NCBI RefSeq assembly: GCF_024166365.1
Contig: NC_064839.1
Coordinates: 14,618,878-14,682,877, forward strand
Direction of reading: 5' to 3'
Length of the DNA stretch: 64,000 nt
Origin: Elephas maximus indicus
Taxonomy: Eukaryota > Chordata > Mammalia > Proboscidea > Elephantidae
Both the position numbers and the translations under genes were made by a program. The notes under the pieces were generated by a model, which was given only the letters and a program-made list of their open reading frames with translations, had not been told where the DNA came from and did not search any database. Below are positions 1 through 12,500 of the stretch, one piece after another (positions within the stretch are counted from its first letter, which is position 1; each line of letters opens with the position of its first letter).

Positions 1-555
1 AATTACACAACACTATGAAGTGGATTTATTCCAGGTATACAAGGCTGACTACAACATTTGAGAATCAATGTCATCTACCACATCGACAGGCTAAGGAAAA
101 ATCACATAATCATATCAACTAATGTAGAAAAAGCATTCAACAATAACTAACACCCATTCAAAATAAAACATCTCAGCAAGTTTAGAATAGAGAAGAATCA
201 ACTAGATAAACAGCATCTACAAAAAACCACAGCTAACCTGATACTTAATGGTGAAAGAATGAAGGCTTTCCTCCTAAGATCAGGAATAAGGGAAGGCTAT
301 CCACTTAACCACTATTATTCAACATAGTGCTGGAAGCTCTAACCACTGTAATAAGGCAAGAAAAACAAATATAAGGCATACAGGTTGGAATGGAAGAACT
401 AATACTGTCCTTAATTGCAGATGACATGATTATATAGAAAATCCCAAGGAATATAAAAAAAACTTCTAAAACTCTTGTGGGAGTTCACTAAGATCACTGG
501 ATAAAAGATTCACATGCAAAAATCAATCACATTTTTATATACTAGCAATGGCTAT

Positions 556-731
556 GTGGAAACTGTCATGGCGTAGTGATTAAGAGCTACAGCAGCTAAC
601 CAAGAGGCTGGCAGTTTGAATACACCAGGCACTCCTTGGAAGCCGTATGGGGCAGTTCTACTCTGTCCTACAGGGTCGCTATGAGTCAGAATCAACTCAA
701 CGGTAACAGGTTTGATTTCCGTCTTTTTTTA
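556..731 (+). mobile_element. AfroSINE in L1
   Basis: Starts with the tRNA-like head (GTAGTGATTAAGAGC), passes the GGGGCAGTTCTACTCTGTCC core and ends in the ATGAGTCAGAATCAACTC tail. Flanked by an AATGGCTA[TC]G target-site duplication at 546 and 732. Confidence 0.9.
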
Positions 732-911
732 ATGGCTACGCAGACATCAAAATTAAAGACAGTATCATTTACAATCTCTCAAAAAACAAAGTAAAATACT
801 TACGCATACACTTAACAAAACATACAGAAGGTGTATGCTGAAAATTATAAAATGTTGATAAATGAAATCAAAGAAGGTCTAAAATGTCAATTCTTTCCAA
901 ATCATTTATTA

Positions 912-1142
912 TTGTTGTTGTTAGGTGACGCTGAGTTGGTTCCGACTCATAGCGACCCTATGCACAACAGAACGAAACACTGCCTGGTCCTGTGCCATCC
1001 TCACAAATTTTGCTATGCTTGAGCCCATTGTTGCAGCCACTGTGTCAATCCACCTCATTGAGGGTCTTCCTCTTTTTTGCTGACCCTCTACTTTACCAAG
1101 CATGATGTCCTTCTCCTGGAGAAGGAACTGATCCTTCCTGAT
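912..1142 (-). mobile_element. RTE (BovB-like) LINE 3' end
   Basis: Minus-strand translation at 1103-921 gives KRGRPSMRWIDTVAATMGSS and VVHRVAMSRNQLS, the C-terminus of an RTE/BovB reverse transcriptase (ruminant BovB has RGRQRMRWLD and AVHGVAKSRTRLS). The end of the element (around 912-960) is the same tail carried by AfroSINEs. The copy is 5'-truncated and non-functional. Confidence 0.85.
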
Positions 1143-2162
1143 AAAAGCGACAATACCAAATGCTGCTGAGGAAGTGGAGAAATTGGGTCATTCGTACACT
1201 AATGGTAGGAATGTAAAATGGTATAGCCACTCTGAGAAACAGTTTGGAAGGTTATTGTAAAACTAAATATACAATTACCATATGACCCAGCAACTGCACT
1301 CTTGGGCATTTATCCCAGAGAAATGAAAACTTACGTTTTCCAAAAAAAAAAAAAAGTACATGAATGTTCACAGCAACCTCCTTAGTAATATTCCAAAACC
1401 AGAAACAACTCATGTCCTTCAACAGGTGAATGGTTAAACAAACTGTAGTATATGTATATCATGACTGCTCAGCAATAAAGGAATGGACCATTAATTACAT
1501 GCAACTTGGAATCACGCTGAGTTAAAAAAGCTAACCCAAAAAGATTACACTGTATGATTACATTTATATAACACTTTTGAAATGACAAAATTATAGACAT
1601 GTAGAACTGACTAGTAATTGCTAAGGGTTAAGGATGAGGGAAGCATAAGTAGGGATGAAGGGAAGAGAGATGGATATGGCTTTAAAAGGGCAACATGAGT
1701 GATTCTTAACTCTTATGGTGACAGAACTGTTCTGTATCTTGAATGGGGTGGGGAATACAGAAACCTACACATGTGACAGAACTGTACAGAACTAAATACA
1801 CACATACAAATGAGTACAAATGGAGACAGCCCAAGAAGGCAGCTTAGTTTACACACACCGTGCCATTCCCCTACAGCAAAAAACTGAGAAACCAAGTGAA
1901 ACAGATACAGATGACAATCTGGGAACCCAGAACAGCAAACAAAAGGATGAAGAATTACAACACTGAAGGGAAGGAGAAATTGAATGAAAACAGAGAATGA
2001 GAAGACCTACGGACTGTAGGTGCCCTACTAGCCGGCGTGGCACGGCGTGGCCATCTTGAGACACATGGTTTTCACTGCAGAGTTCTACCAAACATTCAGA
2101 AAAGAGTTGGCACCAATTCTACTCAAACTATTCCAGAACATAGAAAACAAACAAACAAACAA

Positions 2163-2326
2163 AAAAACCTGTTGCCATTAAGTTGATTTCGACTCATAGC
2201 AACCCTATAGGACAGAGTACAACTGCCCCATAGGGTTTCCATAGGGCACCGAGTCGATCCAAACTACAGTATTTTGGTTAGCAGCTGTAGCACTTAACCA
2301 CTATGCCACCAAAGGAACTATTATTC
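2163..2326 (-). mobile_element. AfroSINE
   Basis: Reverse copy with CTGTTGCCATTAAGTTGATT tail, GGACAGAGTACAACTGCCCC core and CACTTAACCACTATGCCACC head. Inserted in L1. Confidence 0.9.
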
Positions 2327-3561
2327 TCTAATTCATTAACTGAAGCCAGCATTCCCGATTCTGAACCCAAAGACACACACACACAAAAAAAATACAGACC
2401 AATATTCCTCATGAATATAGACATAAAAATTCTCAGTAAATTCTAGACAACAGAATTCAACAGCGTATCAAAAAAAAATACATCACGATCTGGTGGGATT
2501 CATACCAGAGACACAAGGGTGGTTCAACATCAGAAAACCAACCAATGCAATTCACCGCATAAATAAAACAAAGGAAAAGAATCACGTGATCATCTCAATC
2601 GATGCAGAAAAGGCATTTGATAAAAGCCAATGCCCTTTCCTGATAAAAACTCTCAGCAAAATAGGAATAGAAGGGAAATTCCTCAACTTAATTGAGGGCA
2701 TATATACAAAACCAACAGCCAACATTATTCTCCACAGACAGAAGCTGAGAATGGGAATGAGACAAGGATGCCCATTATCACCAGTCTTATTCAGAATTGT
2801 ACTGGAAGTCCCAACCAGAGCAATAAGACAAGAAAAGGAAATAATGGGCATCCAAATTGGTAAGGAAGAAATAAAACTGTCCCTACTCACAGATGACATG
2901 ATTCTATACATAAAAAACGTCAGGGATTCTACAAGAAAGTTACTGGAGCTAATAGAAGGGTTCAGCAAAGTGGCAGAGTACAAGGTCAACATACAAAAAT
3001 CAATTGATTCCAAAAAAAAAAAAGAAAAAAAAAATCAATTGATTCCTCTACACTAACAAGGAGAATTCCAAAAAGGGAATCAATAAAACAATACCATTTA
3101 CGATAACCACCCCAAAAATAAAATATCTAAGAATAAATTTAACCAGGGACGTAAAAGACTTATACAAGGAAAACTACAGAACACTACTACAAGAAACCAA
3201 AAGAGACCTATATAAATGGAAAAACATACCATGTTCATGGACTGGACTACTTAACACTGTGAAAATGTCAATACTAGCCAAAGCAATCTATAACTACAAT
3301 GCAATCCTGATTCAAATCCCAAAAACGTTGCTTAACGAAATGGAAAAAACTAATCTCCAACTTTACATGGAAAGGAAAGAGGCCCCGAATAACTAAAGCA
3401 TTATTGAAGAAGAACAAAGTAGGAGGCTTCATACTTATCAATCTCGGAACTTACCATACAGCCATGGTAGTCAAAACAGCCTGGTACTGGTACAACAGAT
3501 ACATAGACCAATGGAACAGAACTGAAAACACCGAAGTAAATCCATCTAGTTACAGACAGAT

Positions 3562-3725
3562 GGAGCCCTGGTGGTGTGCAGTGGTTAGGGCTCAGCTGCT
3601 AACCAAAAGGTCAGCAATTCAAATCTACCAGCTGCTCCTTGGAAACCATATGAGGCAGTTCTACTCTGCCATGTAGGGTTGCTATGAGTCAGAATTGACT
3701 CAATGGCAACAGGCTACTGGGTGTG
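3562..3725 (+). mobile_element. AfroSINE
   Basis: Forward copy beginning GGAGCCCTGGTGGTG and ending near CAATGGCAACAGGC; it splits the L1 ORF2 text, with a GGACAGATG-like short duplication on the right. Confidence 0.9.
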
Positions 3726-4879
3726 GACAGATGATCTTCAACAAAGGGTTGAAGTCCATTCAATGGAGAAGAGATAGTCTCTTTAACAAATGGTGCTGGA
3801 AAACTGGATATGCATATGTAGAAAAAAATGAAAACAAGATCCATACCTCACAGTGTAAACAAAAACTAACTCAAAATGGACCAAATACCTAAATATTAAA
3901 CCTAAAACTTAAAGTTACTGGAAGATATCACAGGGACAAAGCTAGGGGCCCTAATCTAGGCATAATATACTATCAACCATAATTAAAAATGCACAAACAA
4001 AAGAAGATAGACTAGATAACTGGGATCTCCTATAAATTAAATAATTATGCTCATCAAAAGACTTTATTAAAAGAGTAAAAAGAGCCTACAGACTGGGAAA
4101 AAAATTTTGACAATGACTTAACTGACAAGATCTAATCTCTAAAACATATAGAAAACTTTAACACCTTAATGACAAAAAGACAAAGAATCCAATCAAAGAG
4201 CAGGCAAAGGACATGAGCAGACACTTCATCAAAGAAGACATTCAGGCAGCTAGCAAACACATGAAGAGATGCCCACAGTCATTAGCCATTAGAGAGATAC
4301 CAATCAAAACTACAATGAGATATCATCTCACTCCTGCAAAAATGACACTGATCAACAGAAAACAACAAATGATAGTGAGGTTGTGGGGAGACTGAAACCC
4401 TCATACATTGCTGGTGGGATTGTAAAATGGTACAACCACTATGGAAGATGCTATGGCGCTTCCTCAAAAAGCTAGAAATAGAAATATCATATGATCTAGC
4501 AATCCCACTCCTAGATATCTATCCTAGAAAAATAAGAACAGTGACATGAATAGACATACGCACACCCATGTTCACTGCAGCATTACTCACAATAGAAAGA
4601 AGATGGAAACAACCTACGTGCCCATCGACAGATGAATGGATAAACAAAATATGGTACACACATACAACAGAATACTATGCAATGATCAATGAGTCCACAA
4701 AACATCTGGAAGACATTACACTGAATGAAATAAGTCAATCACAAAAGGACAAATATTGTATGATACCACTTTTATAAAAAGTCAAAATAGGCTTACATAC
4801 AGAAAGCAACATTCTTTGATGGTTACCAGGAATAGGAGGAGGAGGGAGGGAGAATCACTTACTAGATAGTAGACACGTG

Positions 4880-5200
4880 TTTTAATTCTGGTGAACGGAA
4901 AGGCAGTTCACAATATGGGGAAAGTCAGCACATGACCAAGGTAAATGAAGACACTGAGAGATACACGAGAATAAAGGACAACGAAGGTAAATGCTATGTA
5001 ACACATATAATTCTGCAACAACAGTAATAACCAAAACTTTGTGAGTGGTTACATAGGTAGATATGTGTGCTATGTGGGTATGGGAGGATGTGTGGGAGTA
5101 CATGCATGTGCATATAAAGGTGTGGTTATGGGCATCTGTATATACATATTTGTATGTACTACATATATAGTCATATGCATAACAGAGCAAAAGGAGGCAC
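4880..5200. repeat. TG/TATA-rich low-complexity stretch in L1 3' UTR
   Basis: Purine-pyrimidine alternating sequence (TGTGTG, TATATACATA) at about 5,040-5,190 within the L1 3' UTR; no gene seen. Confidence 0.5.
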
Positions 5201-6010
5201 AGTCATGGAAACTTCCTAGACAAATCCAAATACTTCGTGGGACTGAGTTACTGGGCTTGAAGTCTAAGGATCATAGTCTTGGGGGGGCATCTAGGTCAAC
5301 TGGCGTAACAGAGTTCATAAAGATAATGTTCTACCCCCTAGTTTGGTGAGTAGTGTCTGGGGTCTTAAAGGTAAAACTTGCGGGTGGTCATCTAAGATAA
5401 AACTATTGGTCTCCTCCCATCTGGAGCAAAGGAGAGTGAAGGAAACCAAATATTGAAGGAAGCAATTAATCCATAGGACTAATGGCCCTAACGAACCACA
5501 GCCTCCTCTAGCCTGAGACCAGAAGAACTAGACAGTGCCTTGCTACCACTACCGACTATTCTGACCATGGATGCAACAGAAGGTCCCAGTTAGAACAGGA
5601 GAAAAATGTAGAACAGAACTCATATTCATAAGAATGACCAGACTTACTGGACTGAGAAAGACTGAAGGAAACCCTGAGACTATAGCCCTAAGACACCCTT
5701 TTAACCTGGAACTGAAGCCACTCCCGGATGTCACCTTTCAGCCAAATAACAGATCGGCCTATAAAATAAACAATAATACCCGTGAGGAATGTGCTCCTTA
5801 GAACTATAGGGGACCGCGTGGGCGACATTTGCCCAAAAGCAAAGGTGAGAAGGCAAGGAGGGGCAGGGAAACTGGAGGGATGGCAACTTGGAAGGCAGGG
5901 TGGAAATGGGGAAAGTTTGGCACATTGTGGGGATAGCTACCAATGTCAGAGAACAATTTGTGTATAAATCGTTGAATGCTAAACTAATTTGCTATGTAAA
6001 CATTCACCTA

Positions 6011-6446
6011 AAACACAATGTTTAAGAAAATGAGTACAAATAAAACTGAGGAATGTAAGATCAATAGATTCTATCAATGTCAACATCATTGTATTATAGT
6101 TTTGCAAGATGTTACCATTGAGGAAACTGGGTAAAGGGTACAAGGGACCTCTCTGTCACAGAGGGGCATACCAACAGGAGCAAAGGCAGCAGCGAGGGAA
6201 CAGGTGTGCGGCCTCCTGAGGGGCCTGCAGCAGGCAAGTCCGTTCATAAGCTCCTGCCATGTGACTAGAGGGCCCAGACAGCAGTGGAGCAGCTTCTCTC
6301 CAACCTGAGCTAATTAACGCCCACTCCATCTAGGGGAGACCTCCTACCAGCCACTCCATAATTATCGGGCTGAGAAGCAGAGGCCTTTCATAAGGGGAAG
6401 AAAGGAGAATTCCCCCATGCCCCTCCCAACAGAAGCCAAGCCAAAC
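6011..6446. other. ANKRD27 intron, downstream of coding exon 21
   Basis: About 130 bases resemble the 3' end of an old L1 (GGAAACTGGGTAAAGGGTAC at 6,123). The rest is unique sequence with no exon of the expected second ankyrin block. Confidence 0.6.
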
Positions 6447-6569
6447 CTTTTGAGCTGGAGCACATTTGGGGCACTGGCACAAGGGGTGGCAAAAGCCCAG
6501 ATCCACGGCACCGGCAGCATCCTCCACTTCATCCAGCTCATCCTCTGTCCACTCCAGGAGGTAGCGCAC
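6447..6569 (-). CDS. ANKRD27: ANKRD27 coding exon 21 (residues 685-725, second zinc-fingernail)
   Basis: 123 bases, 41 codons: [41 protein letters not shown]. Cys at 711, 715, 717 and 720 form the second VPS29-binding zinc motif. Acceptor ACCCCAG; the donor is AAG before GTTTGG, unusual at +3 and +4 but with G at +5. Next family residues (RLAKVP...) are not found between here and base 1, so the next exon lies outside the window. Confidence 0.95.
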
Positions 6570-9500
6570 CTGGGGTTGGACGGCAAGGAGAAACAGGAAC
6601 TTGGAAGGCATTCTTAGCTCCTCTCCCACATTCAGCCAGCTGTTCCCAAATCAGGACCTACACTTCCTCAGGCATCCAGGTAATTTGCAGATGGCTTCTG
6701 CTCCCTGCAAGGGTCCAGTGTTCACCAGAGCCCAAGTCTCTCTAAATCCTTTCAGTGCTGACAGAGAGATGAAGCTACCACTTCTGCACCTGGTGACAGA
6801 GATGCTTTCTTCTATCTTATCAAGAGGCAGGCTGATGCTGCTTCCAGGTGGCCTCTTTAAAACCCTGGCCCTTGGGGCACCTTCTCTTACATTATCTAAT
6901 CGGATCCTTTCAACAATGAGGCAGCTCCAGACCCCTCCCTCCTCCCTAAAAGAAAGGGATCAAAGAGGTCAAGGCATTCAAGGACATGCCAATAACAAGT
7001 GGTGGTCAGGACCGGCCAGTGCTCTTTCACTTTTGTCATGTGTTGGCCCAGGGGCGAAAGTATTAAACAATCTCCAAACAGGTCAAATTCCTGTCCAAGT
7101 CATGTAGAATGTATGTTCCAAAATCTAGTTTTTAGAACAATAAATCTGAAAAGAGAAAACCAGGTAAATACATTTCTAGGTCTGGTTCCAGGCACCGATG
7201 AAGTAAGCATACACCTGCAAGGAGTGACAAAAGGTTCCAGGAAGACCCCCTTCTGCTCCCAAACGTCTCCCATTCAGGTCCCTTCAACATCCCTGACAGA
7301 CATTCCTGAAGGGGAAAATGCCCAAGGCCTCTATGGAGGGCCTCACCTAACAGATCAGCTGGGACAGACCTAGGGCAGCTCCTCCAGATGAGAAGAGGGA
7401 ACAGGAACAGGGGTGGGACCTGAGGGTAGGCGCCTCAGGGAGGGGTTGGCTGTGGAAGAGTCTGGATGGTGACCTGAGGGCACCTGAGAGTTAGTCTCCT
7501 TCACCTCCTTCACAGTGGCCTCAGCCCTCCTCCTCCACCCCAGCAGGAAGATAAGCAGACATGCCAGAACACAGGGACAGTCATAATCTGTTTTCTGCTC
7601 ACATCATGGCTTTTAGGGTGCTAAAGAAGCCCTCCTCTCCTTCATCCAGGAACACTGGGTGCTCCTGGGGATGGTCTTCAGCCGCTGCCTCCAGGCCTCA
7701 GGAAAGGAGCAACCCGGCATCAGCCAGGGTAACTGTGTGCCGTGCTGACAGATCAACAGACGGCTCTGGGCAAAGGCTAATACCTCAACAGCCACATGCA
7801 GATTCTTAATATCCCAGAGGTTGCTATACTCAGATGCCAATCATTTCTGTCCACTGCCTCCAACTCCATCATTGGTAAAAAGCACTCCTGAAATACGCAT
7901 CCTTGCAATGTGGTTTATTCACAGCCCCTAATTTGGTAGGAGTCCCTGGGTGGTGCAAATGGTTACTACTAACTGAAAGGTTGGCAGTTCGAACCCACCC
8001 AGAGGCACCTCGGAAGTAAAGACTGGCGATCTGCTTCCGAAAGGTCACTGCCTTGAAAACCCTATGCAGCAGTTCTACTCTGCACACTTGGGGTCACCAT
8101 GAGTCGGAATTTACCTCCACAGCAACTAATAACAACAAATTTGGTAAGCATCAAATCCGCTCCTTCCTTCGAAGTAGAAGGCATAACACATTCCATCCAG
8201 GAAGCCAAAGGCAAGCTAGGGGCACGCCAGGAGGCTCTAATGACGTCTGTCTCCGTTGTCCAGTGACCTCCTCGTCAGATGTGCCCTCACAGCAAGGCTA
8301 ATGCAGACAGCTTGCCTCACGCTTTACATCTTCTCTAGACACTAAACCCAGAGCACCATCTCGTCCAGGAGCCATAGCCCTCAACACTTCTGGAGAGCCA
8401 CACGCACCCTCCTTCCTGGCTCTGTACTCACCTCAACCACTTCATCCACTCCATCCAGCCCCTGCCCTCTCCTTAAAGCCAAGCTACCCACATCTCCCCT
8501 GGCTAGTGGGCCCGGGCTCACGGCCCCAGTCTATGCCCCTGGACATGGGCTGGCCTGCCACATCTCACTGCCCTCCTGAAACACAAACGTCTAAGAGGCA
8601 GGGGTCGCACTAACTATGTGGCTTTATGTCGACCTGACTCATTACCCAAGGGGAAAACGCAACACTGGCATGACCAGCTATTCGTTAAACGCACCATCTT
8701 CTATGTGAAGAACAAAGAATACGAACAGTTCACAACCAACTTAGAGATGAAAAGCAAGGACTACATGTGGATGATTTAACCGACAGCAAGCTTTTTAAGA
8801 TGCCGTTGTAAAAACTCACCATTTCTAGATCTCCATCAGCAACAGCTCTTAAAAGTTTTTCTACCTTAATAAAAGGAAAAAGAATGTTAGGAAACTGATT
8901 TTAACAATGGTATAACAAATAATAAAAATGGCACTCTGAAAACCTCGTGGCTTTCATTTGTCTCTTGCTTTGTGGAGTTTCAACATCTCATTTAATACCT
9001 CACAAACATATCCCTGAAACTGCTCAGACAGGACATCCTAGCTAGTCACTAGTGCGTACAGAATACATTACCATTTAAGGTATAAAAATCCAACAGCTGT
9101 TTATGTGGAAATGTGAGATGACAATCACCTTGAAGCACACGTGCTTCCTAAGAGATCAGCCACCCCTCGGATCTAGTACCACACATGCTCAGCTCTCTTT
9201 ACCCACTGGGTGAGGGGGCCACAAAGGTGGGCAACTCCTCCTCAAGGTCTCAAGTCTTCTGCTAGACTCTGGGGCATATCTCTTGGCTTTCTGTGCTGTG
9301 GTTTTGCCTTGAGCTGGGGGCTGTGGAAAGGAGGAAGACTAGGGCAGAGTCATGACAGCTCCCCACCCATAGGGGACCAGTGGAGCAAGCTGTGGTCCAC
9401 TCATACAATGGTCTACTCTCCAGTTAAAGAAGCAGATCTGTATGTGCTGACATCAAACAAGCTCCAGGTTAAATGAAAAAACAAAACAAGGTATGACTCA

Positions 9501-12500
9501 TAAATAAGTTTTGAAAAATGCAGTGTGTGAGGGCATCTAAATGTCTAAATAAACTGAAGCAGTCAGGAACGATGCACCTCACGTTGTTAACGGCAGGTAC
9601 TGAGGTACTTACGGGGCTGGGAGGTGGAAAGCAGAGAATTTCTTACTTCACCAAAGAATAATTCATTGAACCTACAGGTGACTTTATTGGTACCTTTCTT
9701 AGAATATTCTCTTTCTCACATACACACAGACACACACTCATACTCTATTTACAAAGCAAAGAGCAGCTTGGGGAGCAGGCTGTGGAAGGACAAGCAGAGA
9801 GACCAGCAGTGTGAGAACTGCCCAGGCTCATCTTGAGGGCACCAATGAGCCACCACAGCAAAGATGTGCCCTTCGCAGTAATGAGCCGGCAGGCTGAATG
9901 CGCAGCACCTGCCAGGCTCCAGGGCTCCTTAACTGGCTGCTGTATCACCATGGCCACCGAGTTCTCATCCTCCCGTCAGGAAGCCTCACCTCTCTGTAGT
10001 CCCTCTTGGTCTCCTCTTGCCTAGAGCTCACTGACATGGAGGAGAAGCTGGAGGTGGAGGACCCCTGGCTGATGGAATCCACAGAGCGCCGAGGGGACTG
10101 AGCAGGGACCTGCAGTGAGGGCGTCCAGACCAGAGAAGACATGGGCACACAGACACACAAGGGCCAAAAAGGAGGCCCCTGGCCTTGCATATAACCAGCA
10201 AGCATAGCCCCATTCATTTACCTCAGAAGACTTCTGCCTCCTTTCAAAGGCCAGCTGCCTGGCTTCCATTATCGACAGAATCTGGGAGGACAGCAAGGAT
10301 ATAAAAACTACTGAATGAATGAGTAGCAACCAAATATCATCACCCACAGTGCCCCACGGCCTGCCTTTCACCTTGGAATCTCAGCAGAGTCTCAGATCAC
10401 GCAGCCCAGCCATACCCTGAGATACACCGAAAAACCAAAGCCCCAGGCAGGTGGGAACTTAGCCAAGATCAAACAAAACCAAGTGTGGGCTTCCTCCCAT
10501 CACGTCATGACCAAGCATGGGGAGTTAGTACTCTCCATGAAGGGGTTCAGAGGATAAGAGAAGCCCAGGCACAGACAGGGCCTCAAAGGCTAGCTCATGC
10601 AGCCCCCAGGCCCTCTGTCCACAGCATAAAGTGAGACCTGTGCCCGGGTACCCACAGGTCTCACACAGCAGCTGCAATGCAGAGCTGAGTCAAGGCGGTA
10701 GCTTCCTCCTCTCCTCAGCAGAGGCCCTCGGGAATGGGCCTGTAGTGGAAGCTAGAGAAGCAAAGGGGCCCTCCTCTGGGGGCGCCTCAGCCTCCTGGGC
10801 CCAGGGCAGCACCGGTCAGTCCCAGGCAGATGTTGCTGCTACAAGGCAAAGGCCTTGTGAGTGTGCAGGCAGCACAGCTGACACCTCCCCTGGAGTCAGG
10901 AGCAGGGGTTTAAACCTTTATAACCTGCCACTCCCAGAAAAAGACATGAACTAACTGAGAACAGTCCCTAGAAGAGAGCTGGAAATTGTAAAAGGGAGCC
11001 GGTAAAATATCAAAAGGGCCTATGCGAAGGGGGGCAACTAGGTGCTTGCAGGAAAACGGGATCATCTGTGCGTGCCGCCCTGCTGATGTTCTGGAGGCAC
11101 CAGGCTGCTGGCCATGCAGGCCTCCGCTTCACCGCGGCGTTGCTCCTCCCCTGGCTCACCTGCCCAGCACACTTCTCGGTGGCCTCCCTTCAGCCAGGGC
11201 GGCCGCCGGGAGAGATGGCACAAAGCCACCCCACTCCCCGCCCAGTCATACGAGGTGAGCACTTTCTTTACGTGTTGCCAAAAACTACATGTTTCTAGAA
11301 ATTACTACCAGGAAACAGCGAATTAACTAAAGTCCTTTACAAATCACTTGTGAAAGAAACTATACTCAATGATGTTCAAAAGTGGCCAAGTTAGAAAAGG
11401 TTCCTAGGAGTTCGGGCTGAAGTCCCAGGAAAGCAGAGCTCTGGCACTTGCTGCTGGCCTTTCCCACTCCCTGTGCCAGCTTTTCTAGCTCGGAGCCCTT
11501 GTCCTGTCTGCATACATTCACTACTAAATCGATGGCACTCAGAGTCCAGGGCAAACTCTTCCCGAGGCAGCTCTAGGAACGACACTGGGAAACGTCGTAA
11601 AACTGAAAATAATATAAATTAGTAAGGCCCGTTAACAACCAGGTCCTAAATGCAGGAGAGAGGGTGCAGGCCACGTTCTGTCCTCAGGCACTAATGCACA
11701 GTTTGCCCCACAAGGCAAAGACCTAATAATCTGTGGACATTGATTTTTTTTTTTTAAGTCATATGCTGCCCAGAGAGGAAAAATGCTACCTTTGTATTCA
11801 ATGCACACTTGAGTGGTGTTTCTTTCAGTCTGTTCTGGATCTCTGTAGACGCTCCATTCTGTAGCAATGTCTCTATGATGCCTTGGTAGCCCCAGCGTGC
11901 AGCTATGTGTAGGGGAGTGTCTCCTTTCTCGTTACCGATATCCAGTCTGCAGGAGCGCACATCGTAGTAGACCAAAGCCTTCACGCACTACAAAGACATT
12001 GGGAAATGCAGCCATTAATGGACATGCTGAGCCCTGGGCAGCGTCTGTTCTCCACAGCCTCCATCCAAGTTCCAATTCCATCAAGGCTCCATCCAACAAG
12101 CAATGTGCAGCCACAGAGAGTCAGACATCAAGGATTTCAGGTTACCTGATCCTGACACATCACTTCTTGAAAAGAACTCAACTGCACACCAGTAAGAAAC
12201 GGCTAGATAAAATTGTGGCATATCCATGTGAAAACAGAGTTACCATAGCAGCCGGGCCTGGCTCTTGGGCATCTGGGACCTTGGATTCCAGGAGTTCCTG
12301 AACTGATAAGGGTAGTTCAGTGTGCCTGAAGGGTCTGTACAACAATGTGGTTTATGCTACACACCTGCTTTCCTTCTGGGAGTCTGCATATAGAGGGGCC
12401 TACGTGACCAATTCCAATAAAAACTTTGGGCAGTGGGCCCCTAATAAGCTTCTCTGGCAAACAGCACTTTCCACATGGTCTTATGACTCACTGCTGGAGG

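Larger units (their letters stand above)
1..1825 (+). mobile_element. Degenerate L1 ORF2 and 3' end, split by a SINE and an RTE fragment
   Basis: The first 550 bases translate, with many stops, into L1 reverse-transcriptase text, including a GCAGATGACATGATT segment (ADDMI motif) at about 417-431. After the SINE at 556-731 it resumes to about 911, then after the RTE piece continues as L1 3'-terminal ORF2 sequence (1,143-1,600) and A-rich 3' UTR. No intact frame remains. Confidence 0.75.
1826..6010 (+). mobile_element. Internally deleted L1 (5' leader joined to ORF2) with 3' UTR
   Basis: Bases 1,826-2,060 match the 5' leader of the L1 at 19.93 kb. At about 2,058-2,064 sequence jumps to the middle of ORF2 (TTCTACCAAACATTCAG), then runs through reverse transcriptase (2,493-3,056, with [12 protein letters not shown] and [11 protein letters not shown]), the ORF2 C-terminus (to about 4,770) and the 3' UTR (to about 6,000). 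The catalytic ADD is TDD here. Two AfroSINEs interrupt it. Not coding-competent. Confidence 0.85.
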
